DNA from: Chlamydiales bacterium
GTDB taxonomy: Bacteria > Chlamydiota > Chlamydiia > Chlamydiales > FEN-1388
Assembly: GCA_021372185.1 (NCBI GenBank)
Contig: JAJFUY010000231.1
Location: forward strand, 1 to 19,000
Direction: 5' to 3'
DNA length: 19,000 bases
The notes beneath the pieces are model-generated. The model was not told the origin of the DNA. It saw nothing but the letters and a program-made list of their open reading frames with translations, and did no database searches. Shown here piece after piece: positions 7,253-14,192 of this stretch. Position 1 is the stretch's first letter. The number at the start of each line of letters is the position of its first letter. The translations under genes were made by a program, and so were the position numbers.

Positions 7253-8383
7253 CTATTCTTCTGTTAAGCGAAGAGGCATTAACACAAAAAGCGGGTTAGG
7301 AAGCTCTTTATGTGTGGCATCAAGTGTGCCGTCTACAATAATACCTGGGTTATAGGCATCTGTAAAGCCAAGTGACACCGTCTCACTTTTGCTATGGCGC
7401 AATATATCGATAAAATACTGCGGGTTAAAGGCAATATCAAAGCGCTGCCCACTGTAGTTTACAGGCATACTCACCTTACCCTCACCTACATCCATGGTAT
7501 TGGCATTGACATGCATTTCACCATTAGTCAGTGTAAAGCGGGCTGAATGGTTCTCTTCTGTTGTAAAAAGCGATACCTGACGAAGAAGGCGTGACAGCTC
7601 TTCTCTATGAAGTGACACTACACAGTTTGACTGAGTTGGGATAACGCGTTCAACATCAGGATAATCACCTGATAATAGCTTACTTACGATAAGTGAGTCG
7701 TTAGCCTCTACGGCAATTTTATCAGCGAGTATACTTAAGAATGCGGGCTCTGAATCTTCTGTCAGTGCCTTTAGGATTTCATCCACTGCCTTTAGCGGGA
7801 TAATGCACTCGAAAGTAATTTGAGGGTCGATATTGATAGCAATAGTAGTGCGAGCAAGGCGCTTACCATCTGTTCCTACAAACACAGCTTGGCCATTGGT
7901 TATGTGGCAAAACACGCCCGTAAGTACGTAGCGGTTATCTTCTTTTGATACTGCAAACGATGTGCGATAAAGCGCATCTTTTAGCTCACCTTGCGTAAAC
8001 TGCACGCGAGTAGCACCACTTAAATCAGGCAAGCCCGGAAAGTCGTTTCTAGATAGCCCGTGGATGCGAAAGTTTGACGCATCAGCCACAACGGTTGTGA
8101 TGTCTTTATTGTTGGTGGTAATTTCTACGTTAGCAGATGATAACTCACGTACAAGCTGCGCAAAACGGCGTGCTGGCAGTGTTGTGCTACCTGGCTCAAT
8201 AACTTTGGCACTTCCTGTAACTTTTACGCCAACCGTTAAGTCAGTGGCAGTAAGCACAAGGCGTGAATCTTGTACTTCTAATAGGATATTAGACAGGATA
8301 GGAATTGGTGTTTTTGGTGCGACAATGTTTTGTACGCGGTTTACAAGCTCTAAGAGCTCCTGACGAGAAATGATAAACTTCAT
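7253..8383 (-). CDS. dnaN: DNA polymerase III beta subunit (sliding clamp)
   Basis: DnaN is the ring-shaped processivity clamp of DNA polymerase III. The predicted product has 376 residues, starting MKFIISRQELLELVNRVQNIVAPKTPIPILSNILLE, a characteristic beta-clamp N-terminus. Three repeated clamp domains follow (about 1-120, 125-245, 250-376), with family motifs FPGLPD in domain 1 and GDYPDVERVIP and the C-terminal FVLMPLRLTEE in domain 3. I chose the ATG at 8381-8383, just after GGGGTCAC on the minus strand; the frame extends six codons upstream without a better start. It is divergent from smpB across a 66-bp gap and followed by recF. The trio smpB/dnaN/recF is a reason to assign this window to Chlamydiota. 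Confidence 0.96.
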   Translation of the reverse strand: MKFIISRQELLELVNRVQNIVAPKTPIPILSNILLEVQDSRLVLTATDLTVGVKVTGSAKVIEPGSTTLPARRFAQLVRELSSANVEITTNNKDITTVVADASNFRIHGLSRNDFPGLPDLSGATRVQFTQGELKDALYRTSFAVSKEDNRYVLTGVFCHITNGQAVFVGTDGKRLARTTIAINIDPQITFECIIPLKAVDEILKALTEDSEPAFLSILADKIAVEANDSLIVSKLLSGDYPDVERVIPTQSNCVVSLHREELSRLLRQVSLFTTEENHSARFTLTNGEMHVNANTMDVGEGKVSMPVNYSGQRFDIAFNPQYFIDILRHSKSETVSLGFTDAYNPGIIVDGTLDATHKELPNPLFVLMPLRLTEE

Positions 8384-8413
8384 GTGACCCCATAAAATCA
8401 ATAAGATACGATT

Positions 8414-8442
8414 TTGTGCAATTTTGAGAAAGATGATATACT
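8414..8442 (+). promoter_or_regulatory. Candidate smpB promoter giving a near-leaderless transcript
   Basis: TTGTGC (8414-8419) and TATACT (8437-8442) are separated by 17 bases. A start site about 7 bases after the -10 box falls at 8449-8450, the smpB ATG itself. No Shine-Dalgarno is visible before that ATG, which fits a leaderless or near-leaderless mRNA. Confidence 0.45.
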
Positions 8443-8449
8443 TCTAAAC

Positions 8450-8908
8450 ATGAAAGACTCAACTGAAATCAAAGAACTGGTGTCAAACCGCAAAGCGGGA
8501 TTCCAGTACGAAATACTTGAAACCTTCGAAATGGGCATTGTTCTCGTAGGAACTGAGATAAAATCTCTACGCGATCATGGTGGAAGCCTCCAAGAGGCCT
8601 ATGTTACCATTGATAACAATGAGTTATGGCTTGTAAATGCAACCATAGCCCCTTATAAGTTTGGGGGTCTCTACAACCACGAAGATAAACGTAAACGGAA
8701 GCTGCTTGCCCACAAGCGCGAGATTACCAATCTCAACCGCGCCATCCAAGAAAAGGGCCTCACATGTATCCCCTTGTCTATCTATCTCAAAAAAGGCCGT
8801 GCTAAAGTAAAAATTGCTCTTGCAAAAGGCAAAAAACTGCACGACAAACGCGATACAATTAAAGAACGCGATGATAATCGAGATATCCAAAGAGCTTTGA
8901 AGCAATAG
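8450..8908 (+). CDS. smpB: SsrA-binding protein SmpB
   Basis: SmpB binds tmRNA and delivers it to stalled ribosomes for trans-translation. The predicted product has 152 residues, the usual length. Family motifs are RKAGFQYEILETFEMGIVLVGTEIKSLR near the N-terminus, EAYVTIDNNELWLVNATIAPY, and the basic C-terminal tail KGKKLHDKRDTIKERD that enters the decoding centre. I chose the ATG at 8450; an upstream TTG at 8414 would add a 12-residue extension absent from the family and would overlap the -35 box. A rho-independent terminator follows at 8944-9011. The tmRNA gene is not in the window. Confidence 0.95.
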   Translation: MKDSTEIKELVSNRKAGFQYEILETFEMGIVLVGTEIKSLRDHGGSLQEAYVTIDNNELWLVNATIAPYKFGGLYNHEDKRKRKLLAHKREITNLNRAIQEKGLTCIPLSIYLKKGRAKVKIALAKGKKLHDKRDTIKERDDNRDIQRALKQ

Positions 8909-8943
8909 GAAAACAATAAATTTTCGCCTTCAGGATATATTAT

Positions 8944-9011
8944 AAACCCTATTTTTTGACTTTTTCCAAAATTGATTTTTGAATTTGTCGACAAAAATAG
9001 GGTTTTTTTTT
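8944..9011 (+). terminator. Rho-independent terminator after smpB
   Basis: AAACCCTATTTTT (8944-8956) pairs perfectly with the reverse complement ending at 9005. A T-run begins at 9003. The loop of about 36 bases is long but contains its own short pairing (CAAAATTGATTTTTG). It lies 36 bases past the smpB stop and 47 bases before the next gene. Confidence 0.75.
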
Positions 9012-9057
9012 AGTATTTCGACCGCCACCTTACCGCAATTTAATTGAAGAGGATATA

Positions 9058-10146
9058 ATGGAACGAAACGGATGGTTTTTTCGAATTTTTTTTCTCACAT
9101 TTGCTTGTATCACGTCTTTTGCCCTACTTCTAGCTTCTTCTAGCGAAGCAATAGCTACTCTCTTTGTAAAAAGCCTATTTTTAGGAACTACGGCTTTTTG
9201 CTGTATGTATGCTGTAGAATACATTCTTAAAAAAATCTCTATTCGCGCATTTAACACAGCCCTTTTAGGTCTTTTTATTGGGTCTCTTATAGGTCTTGTA
9301 GTAGCCTCTAGCCTACGTATTGTTCTTGGTTTTATAGATGCTACTGAGACAACACAAAACATCACTACTCTCTATAGCTTTTTAGCAAGTGTCTACATTG
9401 GTATTACGCTTACAAGCTCATCACAAGAAGACTGGTGGCTAAGCATTCCTTTTGTAAGGCTTGCCCCTGCTGCTCAAACAAAGAAAAAAGAACTTGTGCT
9501 AGATCTTACAGCTATAGAAGATACACGCCTGATAGAGCTAGCACGCTCTGGGCTTTTAGATCATCAACTCGTTGTTCCAACATTCATAGTAAAAGAAATC
9601 CAAAAGTCAACTGACAGCCAAGAAGAGGCAGTTCGTCTAAGAGGCAGAAAGTGCCAAGAGCACCTAAAGCGCTTAGAAACTATGCCACAGCTTGATCTTC
9701 AGATAAAAGAATTTCACTTTGCCGAATCTGATGAGCTTAATGTAAAGCTCGTACGTGCTGCCAAACTTATGCAAGCCTACATCTTATCATCTGTTGAACC
9801 ATCACAGCTACATACCGAAGAAGACATCCCCACAACTATTAGCCTTGATACCATAGCTACAGCTCTAAAACCTGGAGCTCAGCGTGGCGAAATTTTGACT
9901 ATCAAAATTCAACGCCTCGGCAAAGAGCCAAAGCAAGGTGTTGGCTATTTAGATGATGGCACTATGGTTGTTGTAAATGGAGGCGGTGAGTTTTTAAGCC
10001 AGACAATACGCACACAAGTGCTTTCCCAAAAATACTCATCTTCTGGCAAAATCATCTTTTGTAACGCTCTTACGCAAGATGAAAAAGGCAACCTACGCCC
10101 GGCCACCATACCAGAAGGCTCGCCCTATCATCTTACGTACCAATAG
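9058..10146 (+). CDS. Membrane PIN/TRAM-domain protein (YacL-like) with altered PIN acidic residues
   Basis: The predicted product has 362 residues. About four hydrophobic helices fill residues 7-122. A PIN-like nuclease domain follows (about 145-270: LVLDL, LLDHQLVVPTFIVKEIQ, LRGRKCQEHLKRL). A C-terminal TRAM-like RNA-binding domain follows (about 272-340: KPGAQRGEILTIKI, QGVGYLDDGTMVVVNGG, GKIIFCNA). This order is that of Bacillus YacL, function uncertain. By eye, D149 and E180 of the PIN acidic set are kept, but the third is Asn228 and the TND motif reads SSV (253-255), so nuclease activity is doubtful. The start is ATG 9058 with GAGG 6 bases upstream. It follows the smpB terminator, so it should have its own promoter, and ends 16 bases before acpS. 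Confidence 0.82.
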   Translation: MERNGWFFRIFFLTFACITSFALLLASSSEAIATLFVKSLFLGTTAFCCMYAVEYILKKISIRAFNTALLGLFIGSLIGLVVASSLRIVLGFIDATETTQNITTLYSFLASVYIGITLTSSSQEDWWLSIPFVRLAPAAQTKKKELVLDLTAIEDTRLIELARSGLLDHQLVVPTFIVKEIQKSTDSQEEAVRLRGRKCQEHLKRLETMPQLDLQIKEFHFAESDELNVKLVRAAKLMQAYILSSVEPSQLHTEEDIPTTISLDTIATALKPGAQRGEILTIKIQRLGKEPKQGVGYLDDGTMVVVNGGGEFLSQTIRTQVLSQKYSSSGKIIFCNALTQDEKGNLRPATIPEGSPYHLTYQ

Positions 10147-10162
10147 ATAAAAGGTACTACTT

Positions 10163-10531
10163 ATGATCAAAGGTCTTGGCATTGACATTATTGAAATTGA
10201 ACGTATAGCCAGGGCCTTAGATCGCCAAAAGCAGTTTATTGACCGGCTCTTCACTCGTAATGAACAAATCTCCCCAGATGCTGGTAATGAGCTGTTTATT
10301 GCCACATACTATGCGGGGCGTTTTGCTGCAAAAGAAGCGGTAGTAAAGGCTCTTGGAACTGGCTTTAGAGGCATTACCTGGCATGACATACAAGTGCTTA
10401 AAGACTCGCTCGGCAAACCCTATGTAACGCTATCACCTGAAGTTGCCAAGCGCTTTAACCACCCGCAGCTTCTTATTACCATCAGCCACTCAAAATCTAC
10501 AGCGTGCGCCTGCGCGATTTGGCAAGTATGA
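10163..10531 (+). CDS. acpS: Holo-[acyl-carrier-protein] synthase
   Basis: AcpS transfers the 4'-phosphopantetheine of CoA to apo-acyl carrier protein, which activates it for fatty acid synthesis in the cytosol. The 122-residue product has the family motifs [10 protein letters not shown] with metal-binding D8, [16 protein letters not shown] with E58, and the C-terminal [16 protein letters not shown]. Its length is usual. AAAGGT lies about 8 bases before the ATG. It is 16 bases downstream of the PIN/TRAM gene, and its stop overlaps the kbl start in an ATGA arrangement, so the three genes are probably one operon. I recall trxB next to acpS in Chlamydia; here they lie in the same region but are not adjacent. 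Confidence 0.95.
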   Translation: MIKGLGIDIIEIERIARALDRQKQFIDRLFTRNEQISPDAGNELFIATYYAGRFAAKEAVVKALGTGFRGITWHDIQVLKDSLGKPYVTLSPEVAKRFNHPQLLITISHSKSTACACAIWQV

Positions 10532-11697
10532 TGTATACCCAATTAGCAAAAGACCTCCAAAAGCTAAAAGATGATGGCCTCTATAAACATGAGCGCGTAA
10601 TCACCTCGCCTCAAAGCGCCGTTATCAAGCTGGCAGATGGCCGAGATGTGATTAACCTATGTGCCAACAACTACCTAGGCTTATCAAACAACCAAGAGCT
10701 TATACAAGTAGCCCAAGAGGCTCTTGTCACTCATGGCTTTGGTATGTCGTCAGTGCGGTTTATATGCGGCACGCAAGATGTGCATAAAGAGCTAGAAGAT
10801 CGCTTAAGCACCTTTCTTGGCACAGAAGACACTATCTTGTATTCATCCTGCTTTGACGCAAATGGTGGCCTATTTGAAACGATTTTGGGTGAAGAAGACG
10901 CGGTTATTAGCGATGCCCTCAACCACGCAAGCATCATCGATGGCATACGCCTTTGTAAAGCCAAACGCTATCGCTATAACAATAATGACATGCAAGATCT
11001 AGAAGCTAGGCTTATTGAAGCCTCAGGTGCTCGCTATAAGCTTATAGCCACAGACGGCGTATTTTCTATGGATGGCATCATGGCAAACCTGCCTGCCATT
11101 TGCAAGCTTGCCGACAAATACCATGCGCAAATTATGGTTGATGACTCACACGCTACAGGCTTTATTGGAGCGCGCGGCCGTGGCACCCCAGAAGCCTGCG
11201 GCGTCATGGAACGCATAGACATACTCACAGGCACGCTCGGTAAAGCCCTAGGCGGTGCATCAGGTGGTTACACCTCTGGCAAAAAGGTGCTCATAGAATG
11301 GCTAAGACAGCGCTCACGCCCCTATCTATTTTCTAATGCCTTGGCGCCCGTCATTGCCACAACAAGCCTAAGAGTGCTTGATATAGTAGAAAAAAGTGAT
11401 CATTTAAGACAAAAGCTCCAAGAAAATAGCACCTACTTCAGAGCTGGCCTGCAAAAACTAGGCTACACGCTCATCCCAGGCTCTCACCCCATCATCCCCG
11501 TAATGATCTTTGATGCCAAAAAAGCCCAGGACATGGCCGTAAAGCTACTGGAAGAGGGTGTGTATGTCACAAGCTTCTCCTATCCAGTAGTGCCCCACAA
11601 TCAGGCCCGTATCCGTACTCAGATGTCTGCAGGGCATGATAAAGAGCATTTGGATCAAGCCCTCGCTGCCTTCGAAAAAGTAAGAATTAACCACTGA
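10528..11697 (+). CDS. kbl: Glycine C-acetyltransferase (2-amino-3-ketobutyrate CoA ligase)
   Basis: This PLP enzyme cleaves 2-amino-3-ketobutyrate with CoA to glycine and acetyl-CoA, the second step of threonine breakdown. The 389-residue product belongs to the alpha-oxoamine synthase family: [31 protein letters not shown], the cofactor motif VDDSHATG (D205, H208), and [18 protein letters not shown] with K239 as the likely Schiff-base lysine. The neighbouring tdh supports Kbl over the related BioF, HemA or serine palmitoyltransferase. I chose the ATG at 10528, overlapping the acpS stop (ATGA); ATG 10531 is equally possible. The GTG at 10504 lies inside acpS and is less likely. A long inverted repeat follows the stop. 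Confidence 0.9.
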   Translation: MMYTQLAKDLQKLKDDGLYKHERVITSPQSAVIKLADGRDVINLCANNYLGLSNNQELIQVAQEALVTHGFGMSSVRFICGTQDVHKELEDRLSTFLGTEDTILYSSCFDANGGLFETILGEEDAVISDALNHASIIDGIRLCKAKRYRYNNNDMQDLEARLIEASGARYKLIATDGVFSMDGIMANLPAICKLADKYHAQIMVDDSHATGFIGARGRGTPEACGVMERIDILTGTLGKALGGASGGYTSGKKVLIEWLRQRSRPYLFSNALAPVIATTSLRVLDIVEKSDHLRQKLQENSTYFRAGLQKLGYTLIPGSHPIIPVMIFDAKKAQDMAVKLLEEGVYVTSFSYPVVPHNQARIRTQMSAGHDKEHLDQALAAFEKVRINH

Positions 11698-11715
11698 GAA
11701 AAAATACAAAAAAAA

Positions 11716-11822
11716 CATTTTTCACCGCAGAGAAAATACAGAGAGCGCAGAGTGAAAAAATTCGATTGTTCTTTTTTTGTTTTTCCTCTGCGCTCTCTGT
11801 TTTTTCTCTGCGGTGAAAAATG
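11716..11822. repeat. Near-perfect 37-bp inverted repeat of CAGAG-type units
   Basis: Arms 11716-11752 and 11786-11822 match at 36 of 37 positions. They contain CACCGCAGAG and ACAGAGAGCGCAGAG. Outside the arms the pairing continues weakly in AATACAAA/TTTGTATT. The 33-base centre is T-rich. It lies between kbl and tdh and could end or attenuate transcription before tdh. Intergenic CACAGAG-like repeats are, as I recall, scattered in several unrelated bacterial genomes, so this may be one of a genome-wide set. Confidence 0.8.
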
Positions 11823-11891
11823 CATTTGTATTTGTATTAAAAAAATCACACACCTATTGCCTCATAAACGTATTTAGCGTACATATAAACC

Positions 11892-12917
11892 ATGAAGGCA
11901 ATAGGCAAACTACACCCCAAAAAAGGTCTCTGGCTCTACGATGCTCCCATGCCAACCATGGGGCCAAACGACCTGCTTATACAAGTACAGCAAACCTCTC
12001 TTTGCGGAACAGACCTACACATCTACAACTGGGATGAATGGGCCGCAAAAACTGTGCCTGTTCCCCTCACTACCGGACATGAATTTTTTGGCATAGTGGC
12101 AGACGTTGGGGCAAACACCACTGGCTTCAACATAGGTGATCGCGTAACGGCTGAAGGCCATATCATCTGCGGCCACTGCCATAACTGTAGAAGTGGAGCC
12201 TATCACCTCTGCTCGCACACCAAAGGCATTGGGGTAACAATACCGGGCTGCTTTGCTGAATATGTTGTAGTCCCCGCTTTTAATGCTATTACTTTGCCAA
12301 GCTTCATATCAGATGACGTAGCCACCGTTCTAGACCCCTTTGGCAATGCTGTGCATACGGCTCTTTCATTCAATTTGGTTGGAGAGGATGTTCTTATCAC
12401 AGGAGCTGGTGCTATAGGCATTATGGCCATGATGATTGCCAAAAAAGTAGGTGCTCGCAACATCGTTATTACCGACATCCATGATGAGCGCCTAGAGATG
12501 GCCCAAAAGATGGGAGCCACCGTCACAGCAAACACCGCCAAGCACTCCCTCAATGATGTTATGCAAGAGTTATCTATTGCTGATGGCTTCACAGTAGGGT
12601 TTGAGATGTCAGGCTCACAAAAGGCCCTAGATGAAATGATTGATGTACTTTCCTGCGGTGCCAAGCTTGCCCTGTTAGGCATACTGCCACAAAAAACCGT
12701 TGTAGATGGCCCCAAGATAGTCTTTAAAAGCCTAGAGCTCTTAGGCATCTATGGCCGAGAAATGTTTGGCACCTGGCAAAAAGCCTTCAGCCTCATACAA
12801 GAAGGCGTAGACATCTCCCCTCTCATCACTCATAAATATACAGCCGACAACTTCGAACAAGCCTTCACCACCATGCTTCACGCCCATTGCGGCAAAATCA
12901 TCCTCACCTGGCCTTAA
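11892..12917 (+). CDS. tdh: L-threonine 3-dehydrogenase
   Basis: Tdh oxidises L-threonine with NAD to 2-amino-3-ketobutyrate, the substrate of Kbl encoded upstream. The product has 341 residues, the same as the E. coli enzyme. It is a zinc-dependent medium-chain dehydrogenase. Catalytic zinc residues C38, H63 and E64 are present (SLCGTD, TGHEF), as is a structural zinc site at C93, C96, C99 and C107. ATVLDPFGNAVHTAL is typical of Tdh. The Rossmann motif GAGAIG (171-176) is followed by D195, which fits NAD rather than NADP. The ATG at 11892 has no evident Shine-Dalgarno. It is separated from kbl by 194 bases containing a long inverted repeat, so the two genes may be regulated separately. The stop codon shares TTAA with the stop of the convergent gene. 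Confidence 0.95.
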   Translation: MKAIGKLHPKKGLWLYDAPMPTMGPNDLLIQVQQTSLCGTDLHIYNWDEWAAKTVPVPLTTGHEFFGIVADVGANTTGFNIGDRVTAEGHIICGHCHNCRSGAYHLCSHTKGIGVTIPGCFAEYVVVPAFNAITLPSFISDDVATVLDPFGNAVHTALSFNLVGEDVLITGAGAIGIMAMMIAKKVGARNIVITDIHDERLEMAQKMGATVTANTAKHSLNDVMQELSIADGFTVGFEMSGSQKALDEMIDVLSCGAKLALLGILPQKTVVDGPKIVFKSLELLGIYGREMFGTWQKAFSLIQEGVDISPLITHKYTADNFEQAFTTMLHAHCGKIILTWP

Positions 12918-13207
12918 CTTGAGCTCTGAATGAGGTTGGCTTTTTGTTGTTCGAGGAATGTGATTTGGCGGTTTAGTTGATCTATTTGGGTTTGGATTTG
13001 CTGTTTTTTGAATGCGACGTTTGCGTCATCTGATGAACCTTGAACAGCATTGAGGTCTCGCACAAGAAGGTCTTTTTGTGTCTGAAGCTGGGCTATTTGT
13101 TGAGTAAAGTTATCAATTTGCACTTGTACATATGCTGGAGGGGCATCGGCAAGAGCCACAGAAGTTGAACCTAGAACTAAGCATACAGAAAGAAGGTAAT
13201 GGCGCAT
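12914..13207 (-). CDS. Small exported coiled-coil protein, hypothetical
   Basis: The predicted product has 97 residues. An N-terminal signal peptide (MRHYLLSVCLVLGSTSVALA, cleavage probably after ALA at about residue 20) is followed by a Gln-rich helical region with heptad-like spacing (about 30-93), a likely coiled coil. It is probably periplasmic. AGGGG about 6 bases before the ATG supports the start. Small periplasmic coiled-coil proteins of this kind are often poorly characterised and I do not recognise a family. Its TAA stop overlaps the tdh stop from the opposite strand. Confidence 0.72.
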   Translation of the reverse strand: MRHYLLSVCLVLGSTSVALADAPPAYVQVQIDNFTQQIAQLQTQKDLLVRDLNAVQGSSDDANVAFKKQQIQTQIDQLNRQITFLEQQKANLIQSSS

Positions 13208-13262
13208 AAAACACCCCTTATGTTGTTTTTCTGCACCATAACCGACTTCTATTTAAAGGTGT

Positions 13263-13285
13263 ATGACATTATTCGATAATGTCAT
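13263..13285 (-). terminator. Perfect 10-bp hairpin directly after a stop codon
   Basis: ATGACATTAT (13263-13272) and ATAATGTCAT (13276-13285) pair perfectly around a 3-base loop. The hairpin starts at the base after the stop codon of the minus-strand gene at 13286-14095. There is no T-run after it, so it may be a 3'-end stabiliser or a weak terminator. It also lies upstream of the 13207 gene and could be a protein-binding dyad. Confidence 0.5.
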
Positions 13286-14095
13286 CTACTTCAACAGATA
13301 TTTAGCGCGTTGTTTTGTACCGGGATTTGCTTCTTCGGCTTCTTGGGCTATAATACGCGCACTGAGTTTTTGTACTTTATGTTCAACAGGTTTCACTTCT
13401 TCAATTGTTTGAGGAGCATCTTCTCGCACATCAATGATGAATGAGTGTACGAGTTCTGGTGCAACTTTTGTACCAACGTCTTCATCATCAATTACGATTT
13501 CTTCGCCAGAAGATAGACTCTCGAAGTCAAATATATCATCCAAAACACCAGGCGTTGCAGTATCTGTAACTGGAACTGTTGGATCTACCGATGTTATAGA
13601 ATTTGCGCCTTCGATTCTTTGTTGAGGAGGAGTAGCAGGAGCTTTATCTTCTTCTACTTCTGGCAAAGGAGGTGTTGCTTCGCGAACGTTAACTAGCTCT
13701 TCAACAGATGAGCTTTCTTCTTCTTCATCTGATTGCTCAGGTGACACTTCTTTATTATCTAATATTACGTGATCTAATTCTTCATGGCTAACTAGGCAAA
13801 TATGATCAATTAACTCATTTATTTTTGCGATACCAGCAGCTACCAAAGCTTTGTTCGGCTCTAAATCGGCGGCATCTTGGATATTTCTTCTAAATTCAGG
13901 TGAAGGGATAATATGCTGATTTACAAAATAAAGACTTGGGAAAATTCTAGCTACTATTTTATTTACAAAAGATTCAAGATGAAGCGTTCTGACAATTCTT
14001 TCGCCCCAGCTACGTTTTACAACTTCACCTTCTTTAGTAATATAGTGCGTTGCTCTATTGAATGTGCTCAAATCTTTAAAGTTTACTTTGGTCAT
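13286..14095 (-). CDS. Hypothetical protein with acidic, proline-rich disordered middle
   Basis: The predicted product has 269 residues and no recognised domain. The first about 115 residues look folded (TKVNFKDLSTFNRATHYITKEG, then a hydrophobic stretch near ESFVNKIVARIFPSLYFVNQHI). Residues about 118-225 are very acidic and rich in Ser, Pro and Thr (SDEEEESSSVEE, LSSGEEIVIDDEDVG), so probably disordered. The C-terminus returns to basic and helical. There is no Sec signal peptide. I chose the ATG at 14093-14095, with AAGGA about 7 bases upstream. It sits 97 AT-rich bases after the 14193-15125 gene. An acidic, low-complexity protein of an intracellular bacterium may be a secreted effector, but that is only a possibility. 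Confidence 0.68.
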   Translation of the reverse strand: MTKVNFKDLSTFNRATHYITKEGEVVKRSWGERIVRTLHLESFVNKIVARIFPSLYFVNQHIIPSPEFRRNIQDAADLEPNKALVAAGIAKINELIDHICLVSHEELDHVILDNKEVSPEQSDEEEESSSVEELVNVREATPPLPEVEEDKAPATPPQQRIEGANSITSVDPTVPVTDTATPGVLDDIFDFESLSSGEEIVIDDEDVGTKVAPELVHSFIIDVREDAPQTIEEVKPVEHKVQKLSARIIAQEAEEANPGTKQRAKYLLK

Positions 14096-14192
14096 AATCA
14101 AATCCTTTGATTTGTAATTAAATTAAAAAATAAAAAATTTTATCTAGCTTAGGCCTAAAATAATAAACCTAGTTGATAATAGATTCAACTTA

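Noticed and set aside
10504..10528. Upstream GTG start for kbl
   Set aside because: It lies deep in acpS without a ribosome site. The ATGA overlap at 10528 is the usual coupled arrangement and gives a family-like N-terminus.
12203..12748. 181-residue minus-strand open frame inside tdh
   Set aside because: It is a shadow of the tdh coding frame, low in protein-like features, and tdh is certain from its zinc and NAD motifs.
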